A DNA stretch of 64,000 bases from Helianthus annuus (Eukaryota > Streptophyta > Magnoliopsida > Asterales > Asteraceae), in the NCBI RefSeq assembly GCF_002127325.2, contig NC_035446.2:155364629-155428628 (forward strand), given 5' to 3'. Positions 35,424-47,786 of the stretch are shown here, one piece after another. The notes below the pieces were generated by a model. It saw nothing but the letters and a program-made list of their open reading frames with translations. It made no database searches and was not told the origin of the DNA. The translations under genes and the position numbers were made by a program. Position 1 is the stretch's first letter. Each line of letters opens with the position of its first letter.

Positions 35424-35488
35424 GGGTGTCCAGGGGCGGCAGCCCCTGGCGGGGTCCAAGGGGCAGAGCCCCTGGCTGGGGTTGAGCT
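35424..35488 (+). repeat. GC-rich block of GGGGCAG/AGCCCCTGG repeats
   Basis: The motif CAGGGGCGGCAGCCCCTGG is followed by GGGGTCCAAGGGGCAGAGCC and CCTGG. This is a short imperfect inverted/tandem block common next to plant DNA transposons. Confidence 0.6.
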
Positions 35489-35539
35489 ACATTGGTCCGG
35501 ACAGTTCACAGCACAGACAGAACTATTGTCATTGTTCAA

Positions 35540-36000
35540 TGCGTTTTAGAAAGAACACTTTCTTTGGTGTTTTCTGGCCATTGCGTTTTAGAAAAACACA
35601 TTCTTGAAGTGTTTTTGGTGCATTGCGTTTTAGGTAAAAACACTTTTTTAGGTGTTTTCAGTCCATTGCGTTTTAGAAAACAGACATTTTAAGTGTTTTC
35701 TGGCCATTGCGTTTTACAAATAAGACATGTGTTTATGTTTTTGGTGCATTGCGTTTTAGGTAAAACACATTTTTATGTGTTTTCAGTCCATTGCGTTTTA
35801 CAAACTACACTTTCTTTTAAGTTTTTAGGCTATTGCGTTTTAGAAATAACACATTTCTTTGTGTTTTCTGACCATTGCGTTTTACAAATAAGTCATTTAT
35901 TTGTGTTTTTTGGTGCATTGCGTTTTAGAAAAATGTCATTTTTTAGGTTTTTTTTTCATTGCGTTTTACGTAACTGAGGGTTTTTCTATTGTGTTTTACG
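35540..36000 (+). repeat. Minisatellite with CATTGCGTTTTAG/ACAA units, about 60 bp period
   Basis: CATTGCGTTTTA recurs about eight times at roughly 55-65 bp spacing, with intervening 'AAACACATTTTTATGTGTTTTC' type spacers. It lies inside the MULE. Open frames across it are a product of the repeat. Confidence 0.88.
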
Positions 36001-36321
36001 CAACTGGGTTTTAATTTTTTTTTTAAATATAGCAATAGTATACTCGTTTTAAAGATAAAAAAACGCTCATTTTTTTTGTGCAATTTTTATAAAAAAAATA
36101 ATGTCGTATGAAAGAGTTATTAACGTTTAAAAAATGGGGGGAATTGGATGAGAGAGAAACTATTGGCTTGGATTGACTAGAATGCCCCTAAACAAACTCA
36201 CGCGCCTCTTTTCATCATTTCAATTTCCCTGATTTAATCTTAGCCCTTGATTAACTAAATGGATGGTGAAGATCACTTCCTAGCCTTCTTATCCAAATAA
36301 ACTTCTTATTGTATCTCCACC

Positions 36322-36685
36322 ATATATTTAGTTGCCCCAAGTATATTATTAAAGAAATATAAATGTATAAATTCACTTATCCTGTCCATATAAATCGTAG
36401 TTATTGGATGTTTGAAAAAGTAAAATATAAAGAAGAAGTGTAGTGGTGTGTGTAATAAAAATCATAGGTATCGGATGTTTGAAAAAGTAAAACCTAAAGA
36501 AGAAGTGTAGAAACAGCGTGAATGGCCAAACAAATGCCATCTATGGTCTCCCACACCGCTCTCGGGGGCGGCTTTTGCAAGATTTTAGGTTTGGCGTTTA
36601 TCTAAAATGCTTCCTCACTTTGTTCAACCAATAAGAAATTTACACCTAATATTATTTGTTTTAAAAAAAAGATAATAATTGGGTA
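36322..36685. repeat. 63-bp near-duplication
   Basis: TTGAAAAAGTAAAA...AAAGAAGAAGTGTAG occurs twice (about 36411 and 36477), about 65 bp apart. No gene was recognised in this interval. Confidence 0.6.
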
Positions 36686-36886
36686 TGTTATAAATATATT
36701 ACTATAATATTATGGTTATCAACTCTTAAAATAAACTGGTTTCTTCTTCAAGTTTTCTTCTTCTATAAATACTACATTGTATCTCTTGTATTAGACAGAT
36801 CTATCAATGAAATATCAGTCTTTTTCTTCCTACATCTCTTTCTCTTATTGTTTGCTATTAGGCTAGTAGGTCGTTGTTTCACAACA
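36686..36886 (+). repeat. 5' LTR of the Copia element
   Basis: 201 bp, TGTTATAAATATATTACTAT...GTTTCACAACA, with a CTATAAATAC box near 36752. It differs from the 3' LTR at three bases. Confidence 0.95.
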
Positions 36887-36905
36887 CGTTATCAGCACGA
36901 CAATG
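36887..36905 (+). other. Primer binding site region of the Copia element
   Basis: CGTTATCAGCACGACAATG follows the 5' LTR directly. ATCAGCACG after the LTR is a recurrent arrangement in some plant Copia families. The tRNA match was not tested. Confidence 0.5.
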
Positions 36906-39593
36906 CTTTCGCCAAAACCCTAATTTCTTGTGCCGCTCCTCAAATACCGTTTCCATTGTCGTATTATGAACGGAGAAACAAGAGCAAAAGTGTTTAGGGT
37001 TTCTCCCATCAGTTTATGAAAGAACCTACCGTCCTGTTGTGCTCCACCTCGTTCCTCATATGTCAGCCAAATGATTCCTTTTCTCTTGTAAGTTTATATA
37101 TATATATATATATATATATGCAAAGCTTTTTAATTCATATTTACCTGCAAAAGATTTTAAGTTCTACTTGTTGGCTTAAAACCAAATAAGGTAATTCTTA
37201 CATGTGTACATTGCATCCCCTCTAATTTAGTTTGCTTATAAATCTTGGTTAATAGTTGTTTTCTTCGATGTTTGATGATGTAATATGATAATCCTTTGAT
37301 TCCTTAGCTTTAATCACTGTTTAATATTTTAATTGTTGATATATGTATAGATTTGTGAAATCGTTTTTTATTTTGTCGTTCAATCACCATTTAGCCGCTG
37401 CCAAATCTCAATTTTAGGGTTTGTGGGCATGTGAATCTGGGTTGGAGAACAAGATTCAACTGAAATTGGAGCAATTTTTCATTCTACAATACTCCCAAAC
37501 ATCGAATGGTAATAAGTTTTTGCTCAAAATCTTTCCATTTCCTTGACTTCAATTTGTTCATCTCTTTTATATTGTCTCTTTGTGGTTCAGAATTATCGCC
37601 GAAAACGGTTGTCTCTGTTGTGTAACCTGAGATGCTTGATCAACTCGCTCAAGTAGTTCTCTCTTTAAAACTTCTGTATTTTTCCTTTTTGTTTGTGATT
37701 GATGTTTGTTAAACCAACTTTAAAATTTGGTCTGGTAATACTGATTATGTTTAGAAATTCGTTTGTGACTTTGTGTGTAGAGCAGGTGTTGGAGGTTTTT
37801 GCATCAGTTGCAGGGCTCTGCTGCAATTGTTAATTCATTGATCATCTGCTACAATAGTTCAGTATGAAGCCCACTGAAGAACACCCTACAAGAATTTATA
37901 CGGATGATTGGTGGTTTTTGCAGCTGTTGCAAAGTTCTGCTATTGGGGATATGAGGAAAGTGAAGAAAGATAGTGAGGGTAGGTGAGGTAACGACGGAAA
38001 GGTTTCATTGTATCATTTGGTCAGTAGCATATGAATTTGTTTCTATTTTTTTTTTTTGCTTTTGTTGTAGCTATTTCGTCTTTAAAGATGTTTTTGTGTA
38101 GGTTCTTGCGATTTGGTTTGATTTCGTCTTCGCTATTATCTTCGTTCTCTGATTCAGTTGTTGGTGGTATGTGTGAAATTTGGTTACTATCTATTTCTGC
38201 GGTGTATTTGTTTGGTTCCTGATTTTCCAAGATTTGTGTTGATATTTTCTTGGGTTTTTTTTTATTTTTTTTTCCAGGTTTTTTTATTGTGGTTGTCTGT
38301 TGGAGTGAACTAGCGATGTTTGAGGAGGCACTATTTGAGGAGGTTGCTCAGCATTTTTTAATTATGGTAAGTGTTAAGCAGGTAAATTTTTAAAGTTTCG
38401 AGTCCTTATTTCATCAAATTTTACTTGGTTGTAGGCTTTCCATAACATACATTGTTTTTTGTTGTGTCAAGTTTAGTTAGACTAATGTTGTTGTATTTTT
38501 AAGCATTTGGTATTTGTGGATGTTGTTTGGCTGTTGAGTATGTGTGTAGATACGGGTGTCATGTTTATGTTTTTTTTTTAAATTTCACCTTTTTTAACGT
38601 TTCTGTTTAGAGGTATAGGGATATGTTTACTTGGAACTAGGGGTGTTGAGGTGTTCACGGTTTGGTTTAAACCCGTGAAACCGTCTAAACCGGTCATCGG
38701 TTTGGTTTCACGGTCGGTTTTTTAATATCTTTCTGTTGATCGGTTTCGAAGTTCTCAAACGTAATGAACGGTTTGGTTTGCGGTTTCTTCACATAGTAGG
38801 TAATGCTTTCGATTTATTCCTATTTCAAACAGAATCTGAACAATCGGTTGTGTATGTACTGTGTACTGTGTGTATGTGAAAGTTTTTCAATTTTTTTGGC
38901 TTTCCACAACTGCAGGAAGAAGATGGTATTGATGAAGAGCTGATATAAACATAAAAATAAAATAGCAGATGCTTATAACTAGGTTTCTCACTAATAATGT
39001 GTCACAACCTAATTGAATTTGTTAATTTTAGGTTCAGTAGACCTTAATAAGTCTTTACCTCTTAATCGGTCTTTAGCCTCATGTCTGTGCATATAAGTTG
39101 TTCCCTGTTAAAAATAGCATGGTGTGCAATTTAATTTAGTCTTAATATATAACCTATATAATTTTTAGAATTACTATATTGCATTTAGTTTAGTCTAAAT
39201 TATATTTTTTTTTAAATATGTGTTTCATTTCTATTGTAATCCATGTCCAGCAATGAACAAGCTTAAGAAGGTGGGTTTATGGGTAAATTCATCTTTTCAT
39301 CTTCTTCGCTCACGGTCTACATCGTTATCCAATCTACTACATGAATTTGTCAAAGCCGTTCCTATCGGTGATGCATCTATTCATCAAGGTCTGTCGTGTA
39401 TCCTGTACAGGTGACTTTCATTAGTGTTATTCAATACATTTGTTCTTCATATTGAATCATTAAAGTATGTGTATGTGTGTGCGTCATTGTGTTGTCTCAG
39501 TGTGCAAAGATTCAAGGAAAAAATTTTGCCTGCAGTGACGTTGATGCAGCTTGAAAGTCCTATCGTGGTACATATTTATCTGTCATGACTTAT

Positions 39594-39795
39594 GTTGGAA
39601 TTCTCATTCTCTTATTATGAATTTGTTGACTTAATAAAGTCAAATTACTATTTTACCCTTTAATTATTCTGTTTATTGTTAGCTAGGAAGTTAGAGAACA
39701 GTTAGTTAGTTAGTTAGCTTTTGTCTGTATATAATTAGGGCTTGTATCATTTTGGGAATAATTCAATTCAAGCTTTTCATTCTCTCAATTTACAG
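39594..39795 (+). repeat. Copia-type LTR-like fragment
   Basis: TGTTGGAATTCTCATTCTC...TGTATATAATTAGG...CTCTCAATTTACA has the start, TATA box and end of a short Copia LTR. The flanks ACTTA and GAATT do not match, so a solo LTR is not proven. Confidence 0.4.
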
Positions 39796-41339
39796 AATTT
39801 GCGAGTATGGCCTGTTTGAGATATATTTTGGTCATAAAGAACAGGGCATCTTTAGCTTATTTGACAATTTGAAAGTGTGTTTGGTTATAAGGAACAATTT
39901 AAAATGTATTCGGGTCTTTTGACCTATTTCAAATGGTTTTTGTATGTAAAAAGTTAAGAGTAAAGTACACTGATGGTCCCTGTTTGGTCATATAGGAATA
40001 GTATGTAGAGGAAATAAGAACTGATTTGAAGGCACTAAACAACAGGCATCTTAAAGCAAGAATATTGCTGATAAAAGCATTAGGAAGCAGGTATATGTTT
40101 TTATAACAAAAACAACATGAGTCCAAAACTGAAGTGGTGATGCTCGAATCTTGTGCTCTTATAGGAAGCAGGATAAGTTATTCGAGAATGTGGTTGCCAA
40201 TGGAGCAGATTATGTAGACTGAAATAAGTCTAATCAGGTACAGTTGAATTGTGTGGCAAATATAGGATTCCTTTTTGTTTTTTGGACTCCCTTCTGTTAG
40301 CAGAGGTAGTATATTGTTGTCGGTTAAGAAATAAGATTATTGTTGGTTGTTTTGTAGTGGAAGGATTCAAATCAAGTTAACTAATATGTTGGAGATGTCT
40401 TGCCTAACCAGGTAAACTGCAGACATTAAAATAGCAATTATGTAAGCTCCGACCGATTTGTACATGAAAATTGTCAACGACAACACCTTTATGCGAAAAG
40501 GCCAGCCTTCAATGAACACTTCCACACCTGAAACTGATGTTATTCCCCGCTTTTACTTTGATTTAAGAGATTATGAAAGTCTTTCCGTCCTACGTCCTAC
40601 GGATCGTAAAAACAATCACCAGCTCCTAGCTCCTTACAGGTACTCATTGGAGTCACATGTTCACTCTCTTTCTTAAAAGAAGGAAATTATGACTAACAAA
40701 AAGAACAATGGCTCTTTTTCTACTACTCACCCTAGGAAACGAAAAACGAAAAAACGCAAATCTCTTCATACCTATGCTAATTCACTAATAATCTGTTTTT
40801 ATTTTGCCTTATGTGTTTCAGGTTTGCAGAAACGCCAGCTTTCCAGGCCGGAATTAAATGAAGGCATATGGGCTTCAAAGGCATATGGACTCGTAGCTGG
40901 ACCAAAGCTGGTGCAAAGTTATTTGTGGAAATATGTGTTAATATTTTAGTTCCATATGTGTAGAGATACTTTGACGTGTATAACTTATTGTGTAACGATT
41001 GATGGTTATGCAAAGTTTAAAAAAATTATTAACTGTATGGAGGTAAATCCATTTTTTGGTTATATAATTTAACTGGTGTATTTACATACAATTTAATCAA
41101 TTGTATAACTAATAGACATTAATTTACTGTTCAAAATTAATTTTCAAACATTTATATATAATCTGCACTTGTGAAAATGGTATACATTGTAGTTGTAGGA
41201 TTTTGGTTTGAAAGATGCTCAACTTGGTTGTTCAAGATAATATTATTTTCCAATTCTTCATTTGGTGTTAATCGTATCGTGTAAGGGCGTTTTTTTTGAA
41301 GTGAAAGGTGGAAGTAGAACAAAAGAAATAGATCAACGG

Positions 41340-41921
41340 TTGGGTGAAAATGTGTTCATTGGGTTCAAATCAAGAGTAAAAGGAATACTCGAAGGGGTTT
41401 TTTAATTAGCGGGTTGGCGCCGTAAGTTGTTAACATGTTGTAGTCATGTCTATTTTGTAAGCTATGGTAATTCATTTAGGTTTTTTCATTTTTATTATTT
41501 TCAGTTTCATTATGTTTTTACTATTTCATTAGTTATTCCAGGAAAGTATTGTACGGAAGGTCTTTAAGGAAGCCTTTGCTTTTTTTTTTTTTTGAACCGT
41601 AAATTTGGATCACTGACGGACCACTGACAGTTGAGTGAAAATGTGTTCATTGGGTTCAAATCGAGAGTAAAAGGAATATTCGAAGGGGTTTTTTAATTAG
41701 CGGGTTGGCGCCGTAAGTTGTTAACCTGTTGTAGTCATGTTTATTTTGTAAGCTATGGTAATTCATTTAGGTTTTTTCATTTTTATTATTTTCAATTTCA
41801 TTATGTTTTTACTATTTCATTAGTTATTCCAGGAAAGTATTGTACGGATGGTCTTTAAGGAAGCCTCTGTTTTTTTTTTTTTTTTTTTGAACGGCAAATT
41901 TGGATCACTGATGGACCACTG
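41340..41921 (+). repeat. Tandem duplication, two copies of about 290 bp
   Basis: TTGGGTGAAAATGTGTTC at 41340 and TTGAGTGAAAATGTGTTC at 41631 start two copies that run in parallel to GGATCACTGA.GGACCACTG, differing at only a few bases plus poly-T length. Confidence 0.9.
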
Positions 41922-42262
41922 GAGTATCATCGTGGTGCCTTCCTTTGGTTCCTATGTAGATGTTTTGTAGGCAATTTGTTACATATTTTCCTTAAGTTAT
42001 AATTATTACAGGTTGTAAGCTGTTTTTAACTAATATATAGATGAGGTTAGTGGTTGCAATTTGTTGCTATATGCTTTCTATTTATGGACATGACTTTTTA
42101 CATTGTAGTGTCTTAGAGATAAAAAAAATAATTCATATCCATTATAAGGAAAAAAATAATACATATTTTTGCTATGTAAGAAAAAAAAACTTATAATTGT
42201 TTATTTATATAAACTTGTGCAATGATGTAGTCTATTAGTTTGCTGGCTGTTAACTATGACAG

Positions 42263-42579
42263 TCTATATACTAATCTGTGGCAAACGGGCATGGTCGTGT
42301 AACGCGTAAACAAAATAAACCCGACAAGCCGAAGACATAATGTCCAAGTCACATTGCGTAGCACGTATAAAAAATGACCAAAGTGCATTAATCTGGACAA
42401 AAAATCAAGCAAATTCTATTACGTTCAATTCACATTTCGTATTCATGTATTTCAATTATGTGTAATTCTATATTTATGTTAGTACTGTAACGTTTCTCTC
42501 ATTAAAAGATTTATGTCAACAATGTTAAATAATACTTTTTTGTGAAGCCACCCGTGTAACACACGGGAACTTAGACTAG
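42263..42579 (+). mobile_element. Probable small non-autonomous Helitron, 317 bp
   Basis: The 3' end has the hairpin CCCGTGT-AAC-ACACGGG followed by AACTTAGA and CTAG, then T: a good Helitron terminus. A candidate 5' end TCTATATACTAATCTGTGGC lies at 42263, but the base before it is G rather than the usual A, so the 5' boundary is less certain. Confidence 0.6.
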
Positions 42580-45100
42580 TATAGCATATATAGGAGAAAC
42601 AACTACACCATAGTATCTATTTAATTACTTTGTCAACCCACACGGCTTAACTGTATATGATCGGTTACATTAGGATTTAACTATATTTATTATTTTCCAT
42701 TATAATATATACTATATCCAAAATATATGTGGCTTGCATGATTTTTTGAATTCTTGTGTACCGTATTTGTTTTCAGATTCTCTTTTGACTTTAGATGTAA
42801 AAATTATTAAAGGTCATGTTTTTCAAACTATCATTAAAAAATGGCATGTATTTAAGAAAGTTAGTGGTTTTAATTGAAATTCAAGAGTAAAAGCATATCC
42901 GTTTGCTTATATCCATGAGACTGAAATTTATTGCATAATTTTATGAGATATTCCACGTTAATTAGTTAAATGGTATATTTAAAGTTTATATTTGTTGTTT
43001 TATTTAGAATTTATAAATCATGGTCCATAATTACAAATAAATTCTTGATGTGAGATAAGCAATTGGTGAATGTTGATAATAAACCTGCAAAAGAACCATC
43101 TGGATATTTTGATATAATTAACTCTTTTAATCCCTTTCTAAATTATTTTTAGATATCTTTAATACAAAGGTTATGCATCACTATAAATGAATATTTAGAT
43201 TTCCTTAACTGTAAAGTTACACATCCCGTGTCATTCAATTTTAGTTATTGTTATTAAAATTTTTAACAAGTTAAATAAATTAGATTAACTGGTTGTCGAA
43301 TGAAGATTGGTTCTAAGATGTCATTTTATGAAAAAAAATCAACTACTAAATGAGAAGATGGTTTTTATATATCTATTATATTTGTATGTCAATAAATGAC
43401 ATATGTTTTAAGTCCATATGAGATTCATTAACGTGGATTATTTATTCATGAATTTAACATTTATCTTGTAATATTTGTTTACTGACACCATATCATACTC
43501 TTCAAATCTTCATAAAGCTATATTAAACCTTATTATATGGAGATATGTTCTAATCTTATGCATTGTATAATATAATTTCTTGGTATGTCATGTATTTTAT
43601 TTTTGTATGGTATTATTTATGTATGTATATAATATAATATTAACTAGTTCTGTTAAACCAAAGTTAGTAGTTTGTTATCTGAAAGTGTGTAAATATGCTT
43701 ATATAAGACAACCGGAGTGGGATACTCTACGAATTTCATTAAAAAGTTATAAAAGGTCGTAAGATATTGACCAATAAATCTTATACGACTTGGTCCTGTA
43801 ACTTTTTCTCAAATTGCATAATGAGAAAAGAAGCTTGTTTTTAAGGAAAATCTAGATGAAGTTTTCAATTTGCTACACTTGAGATATGCTCTTTAAGTAG
43901 CAATATCACATAAAGTTTGAAATGATTTCATATCTATGTGACCCAGTAAATAATGGAAAGCTATGAAGGTTGTTCCGATTCTATTCATCTGAAGCGAATA
44001 TGATTGTATAATGATCATTGAAAATGTCGTTATCATGCACTATTGAGATCGATCATCAGAAGTGCTATGATAACCAAGTTGATAATGAGATTGACCATCA
44101 GAATATTATTGTTATGATAGCCAAGTTAATAATGAGACCGACTATCAGAATTGTAATAATGGTCATAATGAGATAGACCACTAGAAGTGGTAAATTATGG
44201 GAGTGATTATATGAGAACAAAATGTGAAAAGGATAAAAGTTATATAACATGATAGTTTGCAATGATAATGCGTTGTTCTCTCGCATAATGCAACTAATAC
44301 ACATACGATCATAAACTAGAAGTTTATGTATCATGATTATTTACTTAGTTGGCATGACCGGTTAGACCACACCGAGTCAATGATGATGTGACACATAATG
44401 AAGAGCTAAAAGATTCTTCAAGCTAATAATTAGCATGTAATGTTTGCTCTTAAGGAAAATTTTATATTTTGTCAAATAAAGGAGGGTGTGTATCCCTTAA
44501 TATTCTGGAAGTGATTAAAGGATACACATATACCAACATGATACCATTTAGTGTTTTTTAAATCGATGCATCGTCTAAATGGTTATCAAATCCACAACCA
44601 GAAATTTGTGTGATTATTGCTTAGCTAATGTGATAGCAAGCATATTAATACAGATTAGTATATTTATTTTGGTAATAACGATGAATTCAATTCCCAGGTT
44701 ATTAATGATTATTGGAAGAAAATATTGAAATACATATAGCTTATGTTTATACAAGAATTGCTTTGTTGAGATGATCACTAAACGTCTACTATTTATTACA
44801 AAGCCAATGATCATGAGAGGAGCAAAAGTTCAGTTAGGTACATGTAATTTTATATATAGTACCATTAATTCACATCAAGCGAATAAGTTATAGTTCTCCC
44901 CATATATTTGGTTTTTGGTCAGTAATCAAATATGTCTCATCAAAGATTTTGGTTGTGCGACATATATTGAAACTCATCCACCATACCGCACAAAGATGGG
45001 ACTTCTAAAAAGTTTGAGAATATGTTGGGTATAAATAATCGTCTACGATTGAATACTTAAAGCCATTAGTGAGAAATTTGTTTATGGCTCATTGGTTTTT
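42580..45100 (+). other. Copia interior, AT-rich, gag/integrase region decayed beyond recognition
   Basis: No clear domain. Around 44040-44190 a roughly 45-60 bp unit containing GATAACCAAGTTGATAATGA and GA.CATCAGAA is repeated three to four times. Location between the primer site and the RT remnant suggests former gag and integrase. Confidence 0.4.
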
Positions 45101-47100
45101 CACTTTAATGAATGAATGTTCCCAACATTAGGGGGAGATAACAAGTAGTTGGAAAGTGAAAAGTGAAATGAATTATCATGTCATCTTGATCCTCGGACTA
45201 TAAACTATGAACTAGAAGTTTAAAGTATAATTCATTTACCAATATTAAAGAATAAATTACCAGACGAGTTCACTGACCTAAATAGAGTGACTAAGTAAGT
45301 CACATAATCAACTGCTTATGCTCCATTTATGTTTGTGTCCCAGAAGGACAACCACATATTTTCTAATGAGTCTATTGCACGCTTGAAGCATGGTAGACTA
45401 GTTGATTCCAGTAATACAATTCCTCGAAAGTTGGAGCAACTAATTAAGATGGTCAAGTCGAGGTGATATTAAAAAGGTCTCCTGAAGAGACAGTAGACAT
45501 GATGGTTCAAGAAGAACCTCAGGTACCTGGAAATAAAGAGATCTCGATAAGTTGTATCATGTCTAAGATATGTACGGAATCGAAACAAAAATCGACGTCG
45601 TTATAATTTTGTATATAATGTAGCGCTTATAATGATTAAACGAAGAGTATCAAGATTGAGATCTGCCTATGAACGTAAACATAGAAATGATTGGCCAAAA
45701 TGAAAAGATGCAAATAAGGCAGAGTTGAATTCTCTGTTGAAATGGAAAGTTTTTGGATCACTAGTCCATGCAACTGAAGTTGTAAGATGTGTTGGATACA
45801 AATGGGTCTTTTATGCAAGTTATGAATAGAAAATAACATGAAGTTATTTTAAGAAAAATGGTGGCACAAGATTTTTGCAAATAATTGATTAATGAGGAGA
45901 CTCATTCTTTAGTGGTGGATACAATGACTTTCCAATATCTTATTAGTCTGGTAATATAAAGAGAGAATTGATATGTGTCTTATGAATATTGTGTATCACT
46001 TGATACTGAAAGTTTACATGAAAGTCCTCAAGGATTAAATTATATAAGTCATGTAAAGTAAGTTTTCGAGAACAATGTGATCATTGTATACATATTCGGA
46101 TTTGAATATGTTATGAGTTTTTACATGTTGGATATAACTGAAACTCCTGATGAGTTTCTAAAGCAATTGAGTGTCTTAAAAAGTTAATTGAAATGTCTTA
46201 ACGATGTAATACTTGTGCACCAAGAAACATACATAGAAAACGTAATAGTGTACACGCATGGTACAATATGGATTTTGGAGATAAAAGCAAGTGTTTATGG
46301 CATTTGTGCATATGATACAAATCTATATGTGTTATATGGGTAAGTTTATGTAACACAACTCATGAAGAGTGAATGCACATGCATATTTGGATAAGATGGG
46401 AAGAATTCCTTCATGGATTGATAATGCTAGAAGCATTGATATAAAAACCTTAAGGACATACTATATGAAGTTGACAAAATATGTATGGACTAAAATAGTC
46501 GGGTTGAGTTTTGTACAACTCGAGATATTCGCATAAAGAGGGATATAAGTTTGATTAAATTAGCCATGTTTTATCAATATTCTGCTTTTAAAAGCTCACT
46601 ATAATCGCAGTTTACAGTGATGATGTGTAGGCATCATCGAGAGAAACTGTCAAGCTTTTAGATGGAGAATTTTTTTAATGACCTTGGCACAGTCTAATTA
46701 TTACTCGAACTGCAGTTCGAGTATATATGTAATTATATTTTATCAATCCCTCAAGTATATCTAGAAGATGATGTTGGGATATTTTAATATGGGCATAGTT
46801 GAACCTTAAAGGATGTTAAAGGTTCTTAAGTCACTTGTTATAAGAAATGCTTATTATCATCTCCTACCAAAGTAGAGATTCTCATTCTAGAAGTACCATC
46901 GTGAAATGCATATGTGCATTAATATGTTTTGCTAGCTATGTATGGTTATAATATCTTTCACTTGAGCTAATTGTCATGATATAGCCTTTGTCAAACGAAT
47001 AGATATTGAAATGAGTTCAAAGAAATATTTCAGGTATAAACGATATTTGATTATATTTTACTAACCCATCAAAACAAGCTTGGTTAGTCTTATAGATGCA
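45100..47100 (+). pseudogene. Copia pol remnant (integrase C-terminus, reverse transcriptase, RNase H)
   Basis: Read with many stops and frame changes: MFPTLGGDNK then LE.E and WNELS-like sequence before LDPRT near 45116-45200 (end of integrase region); NDWPK and KAELNSLLKWKVFG near 45690 (start of the RVT_2 domain); VGYKWVF; VAQ.F and THSLVVDTMTF near 45900; and a decayed later RT/RNase H part to about 47100. At least a dozen stops are visible. This cannot encode protein. Confidence 0.7.
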
Positions 47101-47520
47101 GGAATGTGACAAAACACAGTCATTGACATATGATGTTTTTGGAGACACCTAAAGTCTCGTCAGAAGATTGTACAACATTGCTCAACATAAATGATTGCAC
47201 ATTAAAGGATGGAGCGACAAATAATTGGCTACAAAAGCTTTGATCAATTTTCAAGGAAGATGGACATACGTCACTTAAAGGATACATGTTAAAATGAGGG
47301 GGAGACATATTCAAGTTGCACTCTTTTTCCCTCACTAAGTTTTGTCCCATTTGGGTTTTCTTAGTAAGGTTTTTAATGAGGCAACATACATGATCCAGAA
47401 GTATCATGAGAAGAAAATACGCGCTGCACTCTTTTTCCCTTAGCTGAGGTTTTGTCCCACTGGGTTTTCCTAGCAAGGTTTTTAACGAGGCAACATCTCA
47501 AGCGTATTAAGTTGATAACC
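47101..47520. other. Copia 3' untranslated region
   Basis: Contains a duplicated block, 'TTTTTCCCTCACTAAGTTTT' near 47324 and a similar copy near 47431, each followed by GTCCCA.T.GGGTTTTC and AGCAAGGTTTTTAA-like sequence. This kind of repeated 3' leader is common in plant Copia elements. Confidence 0.5.
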
Positions 47521-47529
47521 AAGGGGGAG

Positions 47530-47730
47530 TGTTATAAATATATTACTATAATATTATGGTTATCAACTCTTAAAATAAACTGGTTTCTTCTCCAAGTTTT
47601 CTTCTTCTATATATACTACATTGTATCTCTTGTATTAGACAGATCTATCAATGAAATATCAGTCTTTTTCTTCCTACATCTCTTTCTCTTATTGTTTGCT
47701 ATTAGGCTAGTAGGTCGTTGTTTAACAACA
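47530..47730 (+). repeat. 3' LTR of the Copia element
   Basis: 201 bp, ends GTTTAACAACA. Three differences from the 5' LTR. The GGGTA duplication follows. Confidence 0.95.
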
Positions 47731-47786
47731 GGGTAATCATTGTTGGGGCATTATTCCACTACATCCATTTTAAACAAATACCATCA

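Larger units (their letters stand above)
34942..36321. mobile_element. Non-autonomous Mutator-like element (MULE), 1380 bp
   Basis: The left end (from GGGAAAATATCAAATAAGAA) and the reverse complement of the right end (GGTGGAGATACAATAAGAAG) continue as an imperfect inverted repeat of about 45 bp sharing AATAAGAAGTTTATTT and GAAG.CTAG. The flanks carry an 11-bp direct repeat ATATATTTAGT (34931-34941, 36322-36332), close to the 9-11 bp typical of MULEs. Further in, both arms share TAGTCAATCCAA (34.04 kb side at 35042; right side near 36167, inverted). No transposase is present. The middle holds a minisatellite. Confidence 0.8.
36906..42262. other. Copia interior of unclear origin, exon/intron-like cargo
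   Basis: It begins with AACCCTAATTTC and AGGGTTTCTCCC, typical of plant 5' UTR sequence, with a GTAAGT donor-like site near 37089 and several YAG/GTAAG-like junctions (for example 38367). Short open stretches such as APTDLYMKIVNDNTF near 40450 and KAVPIGDASIHQG near 39350 look protein-like but were not recognised. A TA microsatellite lies at about 37092-37119. The segment does not resemble Copia gag. Confidence 0.35.
36686..47730 (+). mobile_element. Copia LTR retrotransposon with decayed interior and nested DNA, 11 kb
   Basis: Both LTRs are 201 bp (36686-36886, 47530-47730), begin TG and end CA, and are flanked by GGGTA (36681-36685, 47731-47735). The polypurine tract AAGGGGGAG precedes the 3' LTR. 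The LTRs differ at three positions. The interior keeps recognisable but stop-ridden Copia reverse transcriptase (about 45100-47100). The left 5.4 kb of the interior contains sequence unrelated to Copia pol, including a probable Helitron and exon-like pieces. Confidence 0.92.

Noticed and set aside
35492..35977. Repeated HCVLEK/VFSGHCVL peptide across the minisatellite
   Set aside because: Produced by the tandem DNA repeat, with frame changes between units; no independent coding support.
38639..38800. CTAGGGGTGTTGAGGTGTTCACGGTTTGG as a hAT end
   Set aside because: One end looks right, but no inverted partner or 8-bp duplication was found nearby.
44098..44334. Minus-strand 78-codon hydrophobic frame
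   Set aside because: Ile/Leu-rich only because of AT-rich tandem repeats in the decayed Copia interior.
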